DNA from: a virus
Reading direction: 5' to 3' (one strand)
Virus record (IMG/VR): IMGVR_UViG_3300028025_006013
Coordinates: 1-63,957 of that record
Length of the DNA: 63,957 nucleotides
In this document: positions 51,698 through 60,102 of the stretch, piece after piece
Position numbering within the stretch: the first letter of the stretch is position 1
How the letters are laid out: every line of letters begins with the position of its first letter
Position numbers and translations under genes: made by a program
The notes under the pieces: model-generated
The model's input: only the letters and a program-made list of their open reading frames with translations
Told to the model about the DNA's origin: nothing
Database searches by the model: none

Positions 51698-52138
51698 ATG
51701 GGAAATTTAACCTTGCGTTCCGTTAAAGGATCTGCACTTACACATACAGAATTAGACAATAACTTCAGATATTTCACTGGTTCACACGCCATTACTGGCT
51801 CACTTACCGCATCTGATGGTTTTGTAGGAAATGTAGTTGGTACAGCTTCATATGCTACATTAGCTGTAACTGCATCATACGCTATTAGCGCGTCATATGC
51901 TACAACCTCATCATATGTTAAAAATGCACAAACAGCAAGCTACGTTGCAAACGCGGTATCCGCTTCATACTCCACAACATCCAGCTACGTTGAACTTGCA
52001 TCCAGAATCCCAACTGTTGCATATGTCCCTACATCATCAGCAGATGAAGGAACCATAGTTGGTTCATGGGCTGGATCAGCATATTCACTATATGTTTACA
52101 TTGGTGGAGGTTGGAGAAAATTTGAATCAACCCCATAA
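51698..52138 (+). CDS. short tail fibre-like protein
   Basis: A 146-residue protein. N-terminus MGNLTLRSVKGSALTHTELD is a common phage fibre opening; residues ~30-105 contain the same TASYA/SASYA repeats as the 1170-residue fibre; the C-terminus (SLYVYIGGGWRKFES) resembles the end of the YadA-like fibre. A compact fibre placed between thioredoxin and queE with its own late-type box and terminator. Confidence 0.75.
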   Translation: MGNLTLRSVKGSALTHTELDNNFRYFTGSHAITGSLTASDGFVGNVVGTASYATLAVTASYAISASYATTSSYVKNAQTASYVANAVSASYSTTSSYVELASRIPTVAYVPTSSADEGTIVGSWAGSAYSLYVYIGGGWRKFESTP

Positions 52139-52164
52139 TTTAAAACAAACACATTCAAAAAATA

Positions 52165-52196
52165 TTTGGCTCCGCAAGGAGCCATTTGTATCTTTA
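52165..52196 (+). promoter_or_regulatory. host-type promoter TTTG-N20-TATCTTTA overlapping a terminator
   Basis: TTTG at 52165-52168 and TATCTTTA at 52189-52196, upstream of queE; nearly the same composite element as at 43359. Confidence 0.6.
52167..52184 (+). terminator. hairpin, terminator type
   Basis: TGGCTCC-GCA-AGGAGCCA followed by TTTG. Confidence 0.6.
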
Positions 52197-52211
52197 ATCA
52201 AAAACAGTTAT

Positions 52212-52997
52212 ATGAGTGAAAAGAAACTAGGTCGCGTTAGCGACTACAATAAAGTACTACCGGTACTAGAGTTATATCGAGCAGTTCAATCCGAAGGATC
52301 GCGATTTGGTCGCCCCACAATCATTGTTCGTACCACTGGATGCACGCACAGGTGTTGGTTTAACGGGGGTGGATGGTGTGATTCATGGCAAACTTCCATA
52401 CACCCAGAGAAAGGGCAATACACATTCAACGATATCGTTAAAATGTACGAGGACAATCCACAGATACATGAAATGATGATCACTGGTGGTTCCCCTACAA
52501 TGCATGGTGATTTAGTGAATGAATTAATGTATTTTGCTCGCGAGCACAATATATTTGTTACCATTGAAACTGAAGGATCCCATTTTTTACCTACGGATCA
52601 TCCAATTGATCTAATTTCATTGTCACCTAAATTTTCAAACAGTGTACCTAAAATAGGTGTGCCTACACCACAAGGTAAACCAACCGATCAGAAAATGATC
52701 GACCAGCACAACAAATTTAGACTAAACGTGAGCGCTATTAAACAAACCCTGGCATACCACAAAGACTACCACTACAAGCCAGTGTGGGATGGAACCGATA
52801 CCAATTTAATTGAAATTGAGGCATTCAGGGTACAATTAAACATCCCACGAGACAAAACATTCGTCATGCCCGCAGGAGATACCCGAGAGGAACTCATTCG
52901 CATGTACCCTATTGTATTTGAGATGTGTGCTGAAAAAGGATACAACATGACAGGACGCGATCACATAATCGCATACAACAAAGAACGCTATGTCTGA
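52212..52997 (+). CDS. queE: 7-carboxy-7-deazaguanine synthase QueE
   Basis: A 261-residue radical SAM protein; the start follows AGTTAT and the promoter, not the long in-frame extension into the fibre gene. RTTGCTHRCWFNGGGWCDSW (~40-59) holds the three cluster Cys with C-x3-C-x7-C spacing, longer than the usual C-x3-C-x2-C. MMITGGSPTMHG (~91-102) and FVTIETEGS are typical of QueE. It would convert CPH4 to CDG. Confidence 0.85.
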   Translation: MSEKKLGRVSDYNKVLPVLELYRAVQSEGSRFGRPTIIVRTTGCTHRCWFNGGGWCDSWQTSIHPEKGQYTFNDIVKMYEDNPQIHEMMITGGSPTMHGDLVNELMYFAREHNIFVTIETEGSHFLPTDHPIDLISLSPKFSNSVPKIGVPTPQGKPTDQKMIDQHNKFRLNVSAIKQTLAYHKDYHYKPVWDGTDTNLIEIEAFRVQLNIPRDKTFVMPAGDTREELIRMYPIVFEMCAEKGYNMTGRDHIIAYNKERYV

Positions 52998-53018
52998 CCC
53001 ACAAAACACAATTTAGTT

Positions 53019-53519
53019 ATGAACGAATTAATAAGCAAAGCATCCCTCAACCACCACGTGCGAAAAATAGGTGCCACCATCACCAAAAAACACCAACCAG
53101 ACATGAACAATGTAGTGATGGTATGTTTATTGAACGGCGCATTTGTATTTTTCGCCGATTTAGTTAGACAAACTCACTTAAATATCCAGTGCGATTTCAT
53201 GCGCGTTAAATCATACGATGGGCAGGAACAATCCGAGATACAAATACTCAAAGACGTGGAAACGGATTTGACTGGAAAACACGTGTATATCGTTGATGAC
53301 TTTTTCGACACGGGCAATACTATGAACGCTGTTTATTCCCACTTACAATCGCATAATCCTGCGTCGTTAACGGCGGTTACTTTACTTAAACGCTACCGTT
53401 GTAAACGTCCAACCTACCCATTCATATATGGCATTGAAATCAAAAAAGACTGGGTGTTTGGTTACGGGTTAGACAATATTGGATACTGTCGAAATTTATC
53501 ATCCATTTTCAAAGTTTAG
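53019..53519 (+). CDS. purine phosphoribosyltransferase (HPRT-like)
   Basis: A 166-residue protein. CLLNGAFVFFADLVR (~37-50), MRVKSYDGQEQS (~67-78), and the PRPP loop VYIVDDFFDTGNTM (~89-102), with an aromatic WVFGYGLDN near the C-terminus as in hypoxanthine phosphoribosyltransferases. Could salvage purines or act on a deazapurine base. Confidence 0.82.
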   Translation: MNELISKASLNHHVRKIGATITKKHQPDMNNVVMVCLLNGAFVFFADLVRQTHLNIQCDFMRVKSYDGQEQSEIQILKDVETDLTGKHVYIVDDFFDTGNTMNAVYSHLQSHNPASLTAVTLLKRYRCKRPTYPFIYGIEIKKDWVFGYGLDNIGYCRNLSSIFKV

Positions 53520-53520
53520 C

Positions 53521-53550
53521 TTGGATACCGCAATTCAATTTAGTATATTT
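53521..53550 (+). promoter_or_regulatory. host-type promoter TTGG-N19-TATATTT
   Basis: TTGG at 53521-53524 and TATATTT at 53544-53550 upstream of folE. Confidence 0.6.
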
Positions 53551-53568
53551 ACATAAAAACAAGAACAT

Positions 53569-54279
53569 ATGAGTAGAAACGAAAAGACAGTACGAGTGGA
53601 AGACCTCGAAATTGCAACACCTGGATTTGCAAACGGTATTTCCACACAATTGAAAGCATTGCTAGACTCTGGTGAGCACCGTTCACTAAACGATGAAGAA
53701 AAAAGCGCCATCATCGAAGATGCAACAGTACATTTCGGTAATTTTTTAACAGCATTGGGTTGCAATTGGCAAGAAGACCCGAATTCATCAAACACTCCGC
53801 GTCGTGTCGCTAAAGCATACGTAAACGATTTATGGGCTGGTCGATATAACATCATGTCACCAGTTACATCGTTCCCACACGACGGATACCAGGGTATCGT
53901 GCTAGAAAAAAACATAGCATTAACCAGCCAGTGCTCGCACCACCACCAAACAATCAAAGGTGTTGTGCACATTGCATATATCCCAGGCAAGGATGGGAAA
54001 GTGATAGGTTTATCCAAACTTAACAGAACAGTTGAGTTGTATGGTCGCCGCGGTGCTATACAAGAGCAATTAACCGTTGCCATCCACAACGCTATCAACA
54101 AGATATGCGAAGGTAATATTGGCGTTATGGTAGTAATTGACTCTGCACATAATTGTGTCTCGTGTAGGGGGGTGAAGCATCAAGGTGCATCCATGGTTAC
54201 ATCTGAGGTATCTGGTGTATTTGCTAACCACGACAAAACAGCAAAGCAAGAAGTAATGGAAATGATTAAATTAAAATAG
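53569..54279 (+). CDS. folE: GTP cyclohydrolase I
   Basis: A 236-residue protein. SSNTPRRVAKAYVNDLWAG (~72-90), TSQCSHHHQTIKGVVHIAYIP (~118-138) and VIGLSKLNRTVELY with AHNCVSCRGVKHQGASM (~191-207) give the zinc Cys/His set and catalytic region. Makes dihydroneopterin triphosphate from GTP, the first step of the preQ0 pathway. Confidence 0.92.
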   Translation: MSRNEKTVRVEDLEIATPGFANGISTQLKALLDSGEHRSLNDEEKSAIIEDATVHFGNFLTALGCNWQEDPNSSNTPRRVAKAYVNDLWAGRYNIMSPVTSFPHDGYQGIVLEKNIALTSQCSHHHQTIKGVVHIAYIPGKDGKVIGLSKLNRTVELYGRRGAIQEQLTVAIHNAINKICEGNIGVMVVIDSAHNCVSCRGVKHQGASMVTSEVSGVFANHDKTAKQEVMEMIKLK

Positions 54280-54281
54280 AC

Positions 54282-54833
54282 ATGAAGAAAATATTTCAGC
54301 AATTAGCAGATTTCAGTGTTGGCTTGCACAAGTCAAACTATGTACCATTCATTTCGGAAGTGGAAGAATTCAATACGTTAATGGGAAAAGAATGGCAGAA
54401 CAGAACCACCCCAACCATTAACCCAGATGACGCAAAGTTTGTAGTTGATTTTATCCAGGAAGAACTTGATGAATTGAAAGAATCCATTGCGGACAATGAT
54501 ATAGTGGGGATATTCGATGCATTGTTAGACATCACATACGTTTGCACTGGAAATGGTGCATTGGTATTCGGTTTGAAAGATAGATTTTTGGAAGGATATG
54601 CAGAGGTGCAAGCCTCTAATTTATCCAAAATATGTATGACCGAAGAGGATGCCATAGAAACGGTTAAAGTACGCTCTGAGCAACAAGGTCGCCCATGCCA
54701 CTTCGAGAAAGTAGGAGACGGATATGTTGTATATCGCGATGATATGAAAGTCATGAAAAACGTAAAATACTTCAGCCCGAACTTAACGCAATTCTTCACA
54801 CAAGACGAAATTAACAATTGTAAATTAAAATAA
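54282..54833 (+). CDS. MazG-like nucleotide pyrophosphohydrolase
   Basis: A 183-residue all-alpha protein. DFIQEELDELKESI (~53-66) and FDALLDITYVCTGNG (~77-91) carry the EExxE...DxxxD metal motif, followed by FLEGYAEVQASNLSKI. Starts 2 bases after folE. May clean the nucleotide pool of modified or excess NTPs. Confidence 0.82.
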   Translation: MKKIFQQLADFSVGLHKSNYVPFISEVEEFNTLMGKEWQNRTTPTINPDDAKFVVDFIQEELDELKESIADNDIVGIFDALLDITYVCTGNGALVFGLKDRFLEGYAEVQASNLSKICMTEEDAIETVKVRSEQQGRPCHFEKVGDGYVVYRDDMKVMKNVKYFSPNLTQFFTQDEINNCKLK

Positions 54834-54844
54834 ACCAAACATAC

Positions 54845-55087
54845 ATGAGAACAACACAACAAATTTTAGCAGATTTGAAACACACCACTGAATGGTCCCA
54901 ACCAAATATCAAATACGGTGAAACAATGGCACTAATCAATGAACTAGAAGCGGTATTGAACGAAGTTAAAACCACAATCGACAAAGCATCTAAACCAGCC
55001 AAAGCTGAACCAGTTGCTGAAGTAGCAGAGGTAGTAGAAAAAACAGTAGCTACACCTAAAGCAAAAGCAACACCTGCGAAAAAGTAA
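54845..55087 (+). CDS. small Ala/Lys-rich protein
   Basis: An 80-residue protein. Helical N-terminal half (ALINELEAVLNEVKTTID); C-terminal half is Ala/Pro/Lys/Val-rich (KAKATPAKK), like histone-like tails. Possibly nucleic-acid binding; not assigned. Confidence 0.6.
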   Translation: MRTTQQILADLKHTTEWSQPNIKYGETMALINELEAVLNEVKTTIDKASKPAKAEPVAEVAEVVEKTVATPKAKATPAKK

Positions 55088-55103
55088 CATATTTATATCT
55101 AAA
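55088..55103 (+). promoter_or_regulatory. late-type promoter box
   Basis: CATATTTATATCTAAA, 9 bases before the ATG at 55113. Confidence 0.45.
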
Positions 55104-55112
55104 CACACAATC

Positions 55113-55469
55113 ATGAACAAAGAAACACTAAGAATGCAAATGTTGGCGGGTGTAATCACTGAAAGCCAGTATAAACAAAAATTGAATGAAGAGTATGTTG
55201 TATCTGTAGCTGATCATCTAAATTCAAATAAGGATGAATTTTTGGAGAAACTATCACATAAAGGTGAACTTTATGGAATTGATTATAGCTCTTTCTTCCC
55301 ATTTGAACAAACTTCAGATAAAATAGCAACATCAACTGGAGGAGATGGGGTTATCCATGCCGCGTATACAACAGATGACCTATTCAACTCCCACCCAGAA
55401 GATGAAGGGATGGATGTTAAATTAGATGGAAAAAATATCGTCTTTGGAACCCCTGATGGTTTGTGGTAA
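55113..55469 (+). CDS. hypothetical protein with LRMQ-LAGVITE motif
   Basis: A 118-residue protein. Residues 6-19 (LRMQMLAGVITESQ) match a motif in the protein at 62722 (LRMQKLAGVITEAE). The rest is acidic and Ser/Asp-rich. Its late-type box suggests it is made with virion proteins. Function unknown. Confidence 0.6.
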   Translation: MNKETLRMQMLAGVITESQYKQKLNEEYVVSVADHLNSNKDEFLEKLSHKGELYGIDYSSFFPFEQTSDKIATSTGGDGVIHAAYTTDDLFNSHPEDEGMDVKLDGKNIVFGTPDGLW

Positions 55470-55495
55470 TCAATAATCTTCATACAATTTAATTC

Positions 55496-55523
55496 AAAAG
55501 CTTGGCTCCGCCAGGCTTTTTTT
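55496..55523 (+). terminator. rho-independent terminator
   Basis: AAAGCTTGGC and GCCAGGCTTT form a 10-bp stem with one G-T pair around TCC, followed by a T7 run. Its TTGG is also a promoter -33 element. Confidence 0.8.
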
Positions 55524-55531
55524 GTATATTC
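55502..55531 (+). promoter_or_regulatory. host-type promoter TTGG-N19-TATATTC overlapping a terminator
   Basis: TTGG at 55502-55505 and TATATTC at 55525-55531, 16 bases before the polymerase ATG at 55548. Confidence 0.65.
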
Positions 55532-55547
55532 CAATAAAATTCAAGTT

Positions 55548-57389
55548 ATGTTTCAAAGTGTATATTTTTCACGCAACGGAGAAGACGCATACCACTACTT
55601 TCTCCGCGATGACAAGGGTGGTATAAACAAATTCCAGTACCGTCCAACCGTATACAAGTTAGACGAATATGGTGAGCATACAACCCTATTTGGAGACAAG
55701 TGTTCCCCTATTTCCGGCAAATACGATTGGAAGGACCCCACCATATTGGAAAAAGACATAGACAAAGAACTCGTTTTGTTGCGCGATTTATACTACGAGA
55801 CAGACGATATGCCATCCTACCACAATTTGGTATACCTGGATATCGAAATTGAAATCATTGGCGCACTTAACCCAACCACCATTCGTGAAGCAAATGCGGA
55901 AATAACCGCAATTGCATTAATTGATGCAACCACAAAGGAAAAGACATGTTTCATTTTGGACAAGCAAAATCAAATCCAGGAAGTATCTGCGGACGGTAAA
56001 TCGGTTGTACCATGTATCGATGAAAATACGTTGCTACGTAAATTCCTAAACAAGTGGGAACAAATGGATCCAACCATATGCGTTGGCTTCAACTCGGACT
56101 ATTTCGATATGCCATATTTGTACTATCGCATTAAAAAACGTTTGGGTGATGATGTATATCGCTTATCCCCAATTGGTAAAATTGACGAGAATCCAAACAA
56201 TCCGAATTCACCAATTCGCATTGGTTTAATCAATTGTCTGGATTTCATGTTGTTACTTAAAAAGTACATCATGAAAGAAGAACCGTCGTACAAGTTGGGA
56301 GACATTGGCGAAAAATACGCCAAGTTAGGCAAAATTGAATACAATGGTAACCTGGATGCATTATTTCGGGAAGACCCAAACAAATACATAGACTACAACA
56401 TTCGCGATGTTGAGATATTGGAAGCGTTGGAAGACAAATTGAAATTCATCGAGTTAACCATATTGATTTCACATTTGTGTCACACTCCATATGAATCGAT
56501 ATATTTCAACACCATACTGAACGAGGGAGCCATATTAACTTACCTAAAGCGAAAAGGAATTGTTTCACCTAACAAACCTACCACTACAAATCCTAGCATA
56601 CGTGAGATTGAGGTGGGTGATTTAGTGGTACATCAGCGTGGTACCCCCACGATTGAAGGGCATATCCACAGCATAGAAGGGCATAGCGTTATAGTTAAAA
56701 CAATTTCAGGCTCATTCATGCAACGTAAACTTCATACTGTTAGAAAGAAAGAAGGATATGCTGGGGGGTATTTGCTTCCACCTATGGTTGGGCTTCATAG
56801 TTGGCTTATAAATGCGGATTACGCATCACTGTATCCTTCCATAATTCGTTCACTCAATTTAGGTATCGAAACAATCAAGGGTAGAATTGTAATTGAAAAT
56901 CCAAACTACAATTGCTGGTGCAGTTACGAAGAGTTGAAAGAAGAAGATCCCGATAAGGTATTAACCATAGAAAAAATTAACCGGAAAAACTATACCCTCA
57001 AACAAGGGAAAATATCTGCGAAGGATCTAATCGAACTCATACACAAAAACAACTGGACTATATCAGCCAACGGGGTTATATTCTCAACCGATAAACCCAG
57101 TATTGTATCTGAACTTTTAGCTGACTGGTTTAGACTCAGACAAGAATACAAGAAAGTAATGAAAGATGCATATAATTCAGGTGATTTTGAAAAAGGTAAA
57201 CTGTATAACCAAAAACAACACTCAATCAAAATCTTACTGAACAGTGTATATGGGTGCTTTAGTATCAATTCATGGCGCTATACGGATGGATATAAAATGT
57301 GCTCATCAGCCATAACCACATTCGGGCAACGCTCCATCCAGGAAACCATAAGATATGCGAACAAACTTATCGAAAGTGAATACTTGTAG
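55548..57389 (+). CDS. DNA polymerase family B, N-terminal part (split gene)
   Basis: A 613-residue protein. 3'-5' exonuclease region with VYLDIEIEI (~95-103), GFNSDYFDMPYLYYR (~182-196) and YNIRDVEILEAL (~282-293). Polymerase motif A INADYASLYPSII (~420-432) and motif B IKILLNSVYGCFS (~560-572). It stops at IESEYL, before the catalytic motif C, which is encoded ~1 kb downstream after a homing endonuclease gene. The two parts must associate to form an active polymerase. Confidence 0.92.
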   Translation: MFQSVYFSRNGEDAYHYFLRDDKGGINKFQYRPTVYKLDEYGEHTTLFGDKCSPISGKYDWKDPTILEKDIDKELVLLRDLYYETDDMPSYHNLVYLDIEIEIIGALNPTTIREANAEITAIALIDATTKEKTCFILDKQNQIQEVSADGKSVVPCIDENTLLRKFLNKWEQMDPTICVGFNSDYFDMPYLYYRIKKRLGDDVYRLSPIGKIDENPNNPNSPIRIGLINCLDFMLLLKKYIMKEEPSYKLGDIGEKYAKLGKIEYNGNLDALFREDPNKYIDYNIRDVEILEALEDKLKFIELTILISHLCHTPYESIYFNTILNEGAILTYLKRKGIVSPNKPTTTNPSIREIEVGDLVVHQRGTPTIEGHIHSIEGHSVIVKTISGSFMQRKLHTVRKKEGYAGGYLLPPMVGLHSWLINADYASLYPSIIRSLNLGIETIKGRIVIENPNYNCWCSYEELKEEDPDKVLTIEKINRKNYTLKQGKISAKDLIELIHKNNWTISANGVIFSTDKPSIVSELLADWFRLRQEYKKVMKDAYNSGDFEKGKLYNQKQHSIKILLNSVYGCFSINSWRYTDGYKMCSSAITTFGQRSIQETIRYANKLIESEYL

Positions 57390-57399
57390 CATATTTTAC

Positions 57400-57413
57400 C
57401 ATATGTATAACCG
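57400..57413 (+). promoter_or_regulatory. late-type box of the homing endonuclease
   Basis: CATATGTATAACCG, 24 bases before the endonuclease ATG at 57438, in the short gap after the polymerase N-part. Confidence 0.4.
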
Positions 57414-57437
57414 TACGAGACATTAAAAACGCAACAT

Positions 57438-58352
57438 ATGGGAAAACGACTTACATTGGATGAAGCTATTCAAAAATCAATAAACGTTCATGGAAACAAA
57501 TACGATTATTCGTTAATTACTGAATACAAGGGAGTAATGGAAAAATATCCCATAGTATGTCCCACTCATGGGATGTGGGAGGTGTCATTAGATAACCATA
57601 TTACTAAAAAATCAAAGTGCCCCAAATGTGTTGGAAAATACCATACATTTACAGAAAAAATAGAAACCGCAACTAAAATACATAAACATATATATGATTA
57701 TTCATTGATTACTTCGGATTTTCAAACTATGGACAAAGTTCCCATCACCTGCAAAAAACATGGTGTATTTGAGATGCTTTGGACTAACCATGTACACGGT
57801 AAACAAGGATGTCCTAAATGTAAACCCCATAGAAAACCTATTTCACTCGACGTTCTTAAACAAAGAACTGTTGAGTTGGATTTAGGTTACACATACGACT
57901 GGGATTCATATACTGGATATTTTGACAATACATTTAGGATTGAATGCTCTCAACATGGGTGGTTCAATCAACAACTTTCAAACCATCTGCAAGGGCAGAG
58001 ATGCCCCAAATGTAGCTGGAGTAAAGGAGAGGAATCTATAGAGTTATTTTTACAAGCAAAAAATATTCCGTATATTACTCAGAAAACATTTGATGGTTGT
58101 AGGAATCCAAACACCAACAGTATTTTGCGATTTGATTTCTTCATCCCCCATTTGAATTTATGTATTGAATTTGATGGTGAATTACATTATAAACCAGTTA
58201 AATTTTTTGGGGGGCAAGAATCATTTGAAAAAGCCCAATTTTTAGACCAAGTGAAAAATGATTTTTGTACCCAAAACAAAATCAATTTACTTCGAATATC
58301 CTACATGCAGTTTAATGATATAGACAAAATACTAGAAAATATAGTTATATGA
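57438..58352 (+). CDS. homing endonuclease, DUF723/Vsr-like, interrupting the polymerase
   Basis: A 304-residue protein. Three ~65-residue repeats of the form KYDYSLI...CPTHGMWE...HxxxxxxCPKC (~15-190) are zinc-binding DNA-recognition modules seen in phage homing endonucleases. The C-terminal part (IPYITQKTFDGC, LRFDFFIPHLNLCIEFDGELHY, ~210-255) is a Vsr/EDxHD-type nuclease fold. Its stop overlaps the start of the polymerase C-part. Confidence 0.85.
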   Translation: MGKRLTLDEAIQKSINVHGNKYDYSLITEYKGVMEKYPIVCPTHGMWEVSLDNHITKKSKCPKCVGKYHTFTEKIETATKIHKHIYDYSLITSDFQTMDKVPITCKKHGVFEMLWTNHVHGKQGCPKCKPHRKPISLDVLKQRTVELDLGYTYDWDSYTGYFDNTFRIECSQHGWFNQQLSNHLQGQRCPKCSWSKGEESIELFLQAKNIPYITQKTFDGCRNPNTNSILRFDFFIPHLNLCIEFDGELHYKPVKFFGGQESFEKAQFLDQVKNDFCTQNKINLLRISYMQFNDIDKILENIVI

Positions 58353-59251
58353 AATTTAACGTAGAAGAATTGAATTCCCATGTGCGTGGAAGCGACACCG
58401 ACTCATTAATTATAGGACTCGAATCCATTTTGAGACGCCGAATCCCGGACTACGAAAACACATCAGACGATACCATAATTGAAGAAGTAAAGAAACTCCA
58501 ATCATCCATAGGCGATAAACTAAACGACTTCCAAAACGACATAGCATCCAGGTGTTTTAATTCCACCCAACACTATTTGGATCTTAAACCAGAATATATC
58601 ATCAAACGAGTATACTGGTCGGGTAAACGCAGGTATGCACAATATATAATAGACAAAGAGGGCGTTAAGGTAGAGGAGTTGGACACTAAAGGTTTGGATT
58701 TGATCAAATCAAACTTCCCTCCTCTATTCCGCAACTTCGGCGAGAAGGTAATCAAGGACATACTATTTGGTAAATCAAAAGCAGACATAGACCAAGACGT
58801 ACTCGCATTTAAATCATCACTCAACACGATAGACTGGAAGCATTTACTCAAACCAACCGGACTTAAAAAACTAGGCGAGTACATTGAACGCGCACCCATG
58901 CCCGGTGAGTTATTCTCGACACTCAAGAAAAAATGCCCTGTCAACACTAAAGCCGCCATCATCACGAATGATTTCATTCGCTTCAAAAAACAATCCGCAA
59001 AATACCCGGAATTTTCACTTGGAGACAAAATGTACTACGCGCAACTCAAACCAAACCCATACAAGATTGATGTAATTGGATTCAATGGCTACAATGATAT
59101 GCCAGAAATAACCGAAATCATAAACAAATACATCGACCGTGAAGGACTATTCGATTCAATCATGCGCAATAAACTTGAAACACTATATTCAGATATAGGT
59201 TGGGAGTTACGCATGAACACATTCGTGGACGATTTCTTCAATTTTGGCTAG
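58349..59251 (+). CDS. DNA polymerase family B, C-terminal part (split gene)
   Basis: A 300-residue protein. Motif C GSDTDSLII is at residues ~14-22, followed by the thumb domain (YWSGKRRYAQYIID, LKKLGEYIERAPM, LKPNPYKIDVIGF). The first ~13 residues have no obvious equivalent in intact polymerases and may be newly acquired. Translationally coupled to the endonuclease gene (ATGA overlap). Confidence 0.9.
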   Translation: MKFNVEELNSHVRGSDTDSLIIGLESILRRRIPDYENTSDDTIIEEVKKLQSSIGDKLNDFQNDIASRCFNSTQHYLDLKPEYIIKRVYWSGKRRYAQYIIDKEGVKVEELDTKGLDLIKSNFPPLFRNFGEKVIKDILFGKSKADIDQDVLAFKSSLNTIDWKHLLKPTGLKKLGEYIERAPMPGELFSTLKKKCPVNTKAAIITNDFIRFKKQSAKYPEFSLGDKMYYAQLKPNPYKIDVIGFNGYNDMPEITEIINKYIDREGLFDSIMRNKLETLYSDIGWELRMNTFVDDFFNFG

Positions 59252-59296
59252 GATACCCAGCTTTCCATTCGTATATTATATTCAAAAATAAGTTAT

Positions 59297-60031
59297 ATGG
59301 TTAATAAATTAATTTTCAAATCAGTTATAGACAAATATCATTTGGGCGAGAACGAATCCGTTAAATGGATCACTCGCAACAAGCAACTCACAGTTGACTT
59401 CATGTCACTAAGTAAAGAGGTAATTGGCCGTGTAGTACATGATGAATTTGATCTAGAGGACAGTGATTTAGCCATATTTGACACGAAAAAACTACTTAAC
59501 TTAATTAGCATCACCTCAGGTGATTTACTTCTCACCCTTGAGAAAACAAAATCAACCTTCACCAAACTCCATTTAGCCGATAATGCTTTCAACTTGACGT
59601 ATGCATTAGCAGATCCCCTCCTCATAGGCAAAGTCGGCACAGTAAATTCACCTGAATGGGATGCTACAGCAACAATACAACCAGAGGACATAGCTAATCT
59701 AGTGAAAGCAAAAGGTGCACTAGGTGATGTAAACAACATGCTCATTTCCACTGGAGCCGATTCAAACGGCGACGATATTATCCTATTTACATTTGGCGAT
59801 GAGAACGGCCACAACAACAAAATCACATACCAGGTATACGCTGAAATAAGCCCATCGGATGTTTCCATCCCATTCAACTCAGATGCGTTCCGTAACATAT
59901 TGCACGTGAATAGGGACATGACTGATGGTAAAATGTACTTGAGCTACAAGGGTTTGATGAAACTCGAATTCAAATCACCCACTACATCCAGCGAATACTA
60001 TTTAATTCGCAAAGAAAAAACTACATTTTAA
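59297..60031 (+). CDS. sliding clamp, gp45-like
   Basis: A 244-residue clamp. Two repeated beta-alpha-beta halves: KSVIDKYHLGENESVKWITRN, IFDTKKLLNLISIT (~57-70), and PEDIANLVKAKGALG, FNSDAFRNILHVNRDM (~194-209), as in T4 gp45. A trimer would tether the polymerase. It lies directly after the split polymerase and is preceded by AAGTTAT. Confidence 0.82.
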   Translation: MVNKLIFKSVIDKYHLGENESVKWITRNKQLTVDFMSLSKEVIGRVVHDEFDLEDSDLAIFDTKKLLNLISITSGDLLLTLEKTKSTFTKLHLADNAFNLTYALADPLLIGKVGTVNSPEWDATATIQPEDIANLVKAKGALGDVNNMLISTGADSNGDDIILFTFGDENGHNNKITYQVYAEISPSDVSIPFNSDAFRNILHVNRDMTDGKMYLSYKGLMKLEFKSPTTSSEYYLIRKEKTTF

Positions 60032-60049
60032 TATGTATAATCAAATAAA

Positions 60050-60080
60050 TTTGGCTCATCCAATCAGTTTTCGTATATTC
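60050..60080 (+). promoter_or_regulatory. host-type promoter TTTG-N20-TATATTC
   Basis: TTTG at 60050-60053 and TATATTC at 60074-60080, before the gene at 60103 and the chaperonin operon. Confidence 0.6.
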
Positions 60081-60102
60081 AGTTATAATTTAAAATATAG
60101 TT

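Noticed and set aside
57340-58400. Intein or group I intron in the polymerase gene
   Set aside because: The N-part ends in a stop codon with no intein-type Cys/Asn junction residues seen, and the endonuclease has its own start, a stop and ATGA coupling to the C-part. No intron core was recognised in the short flanks.
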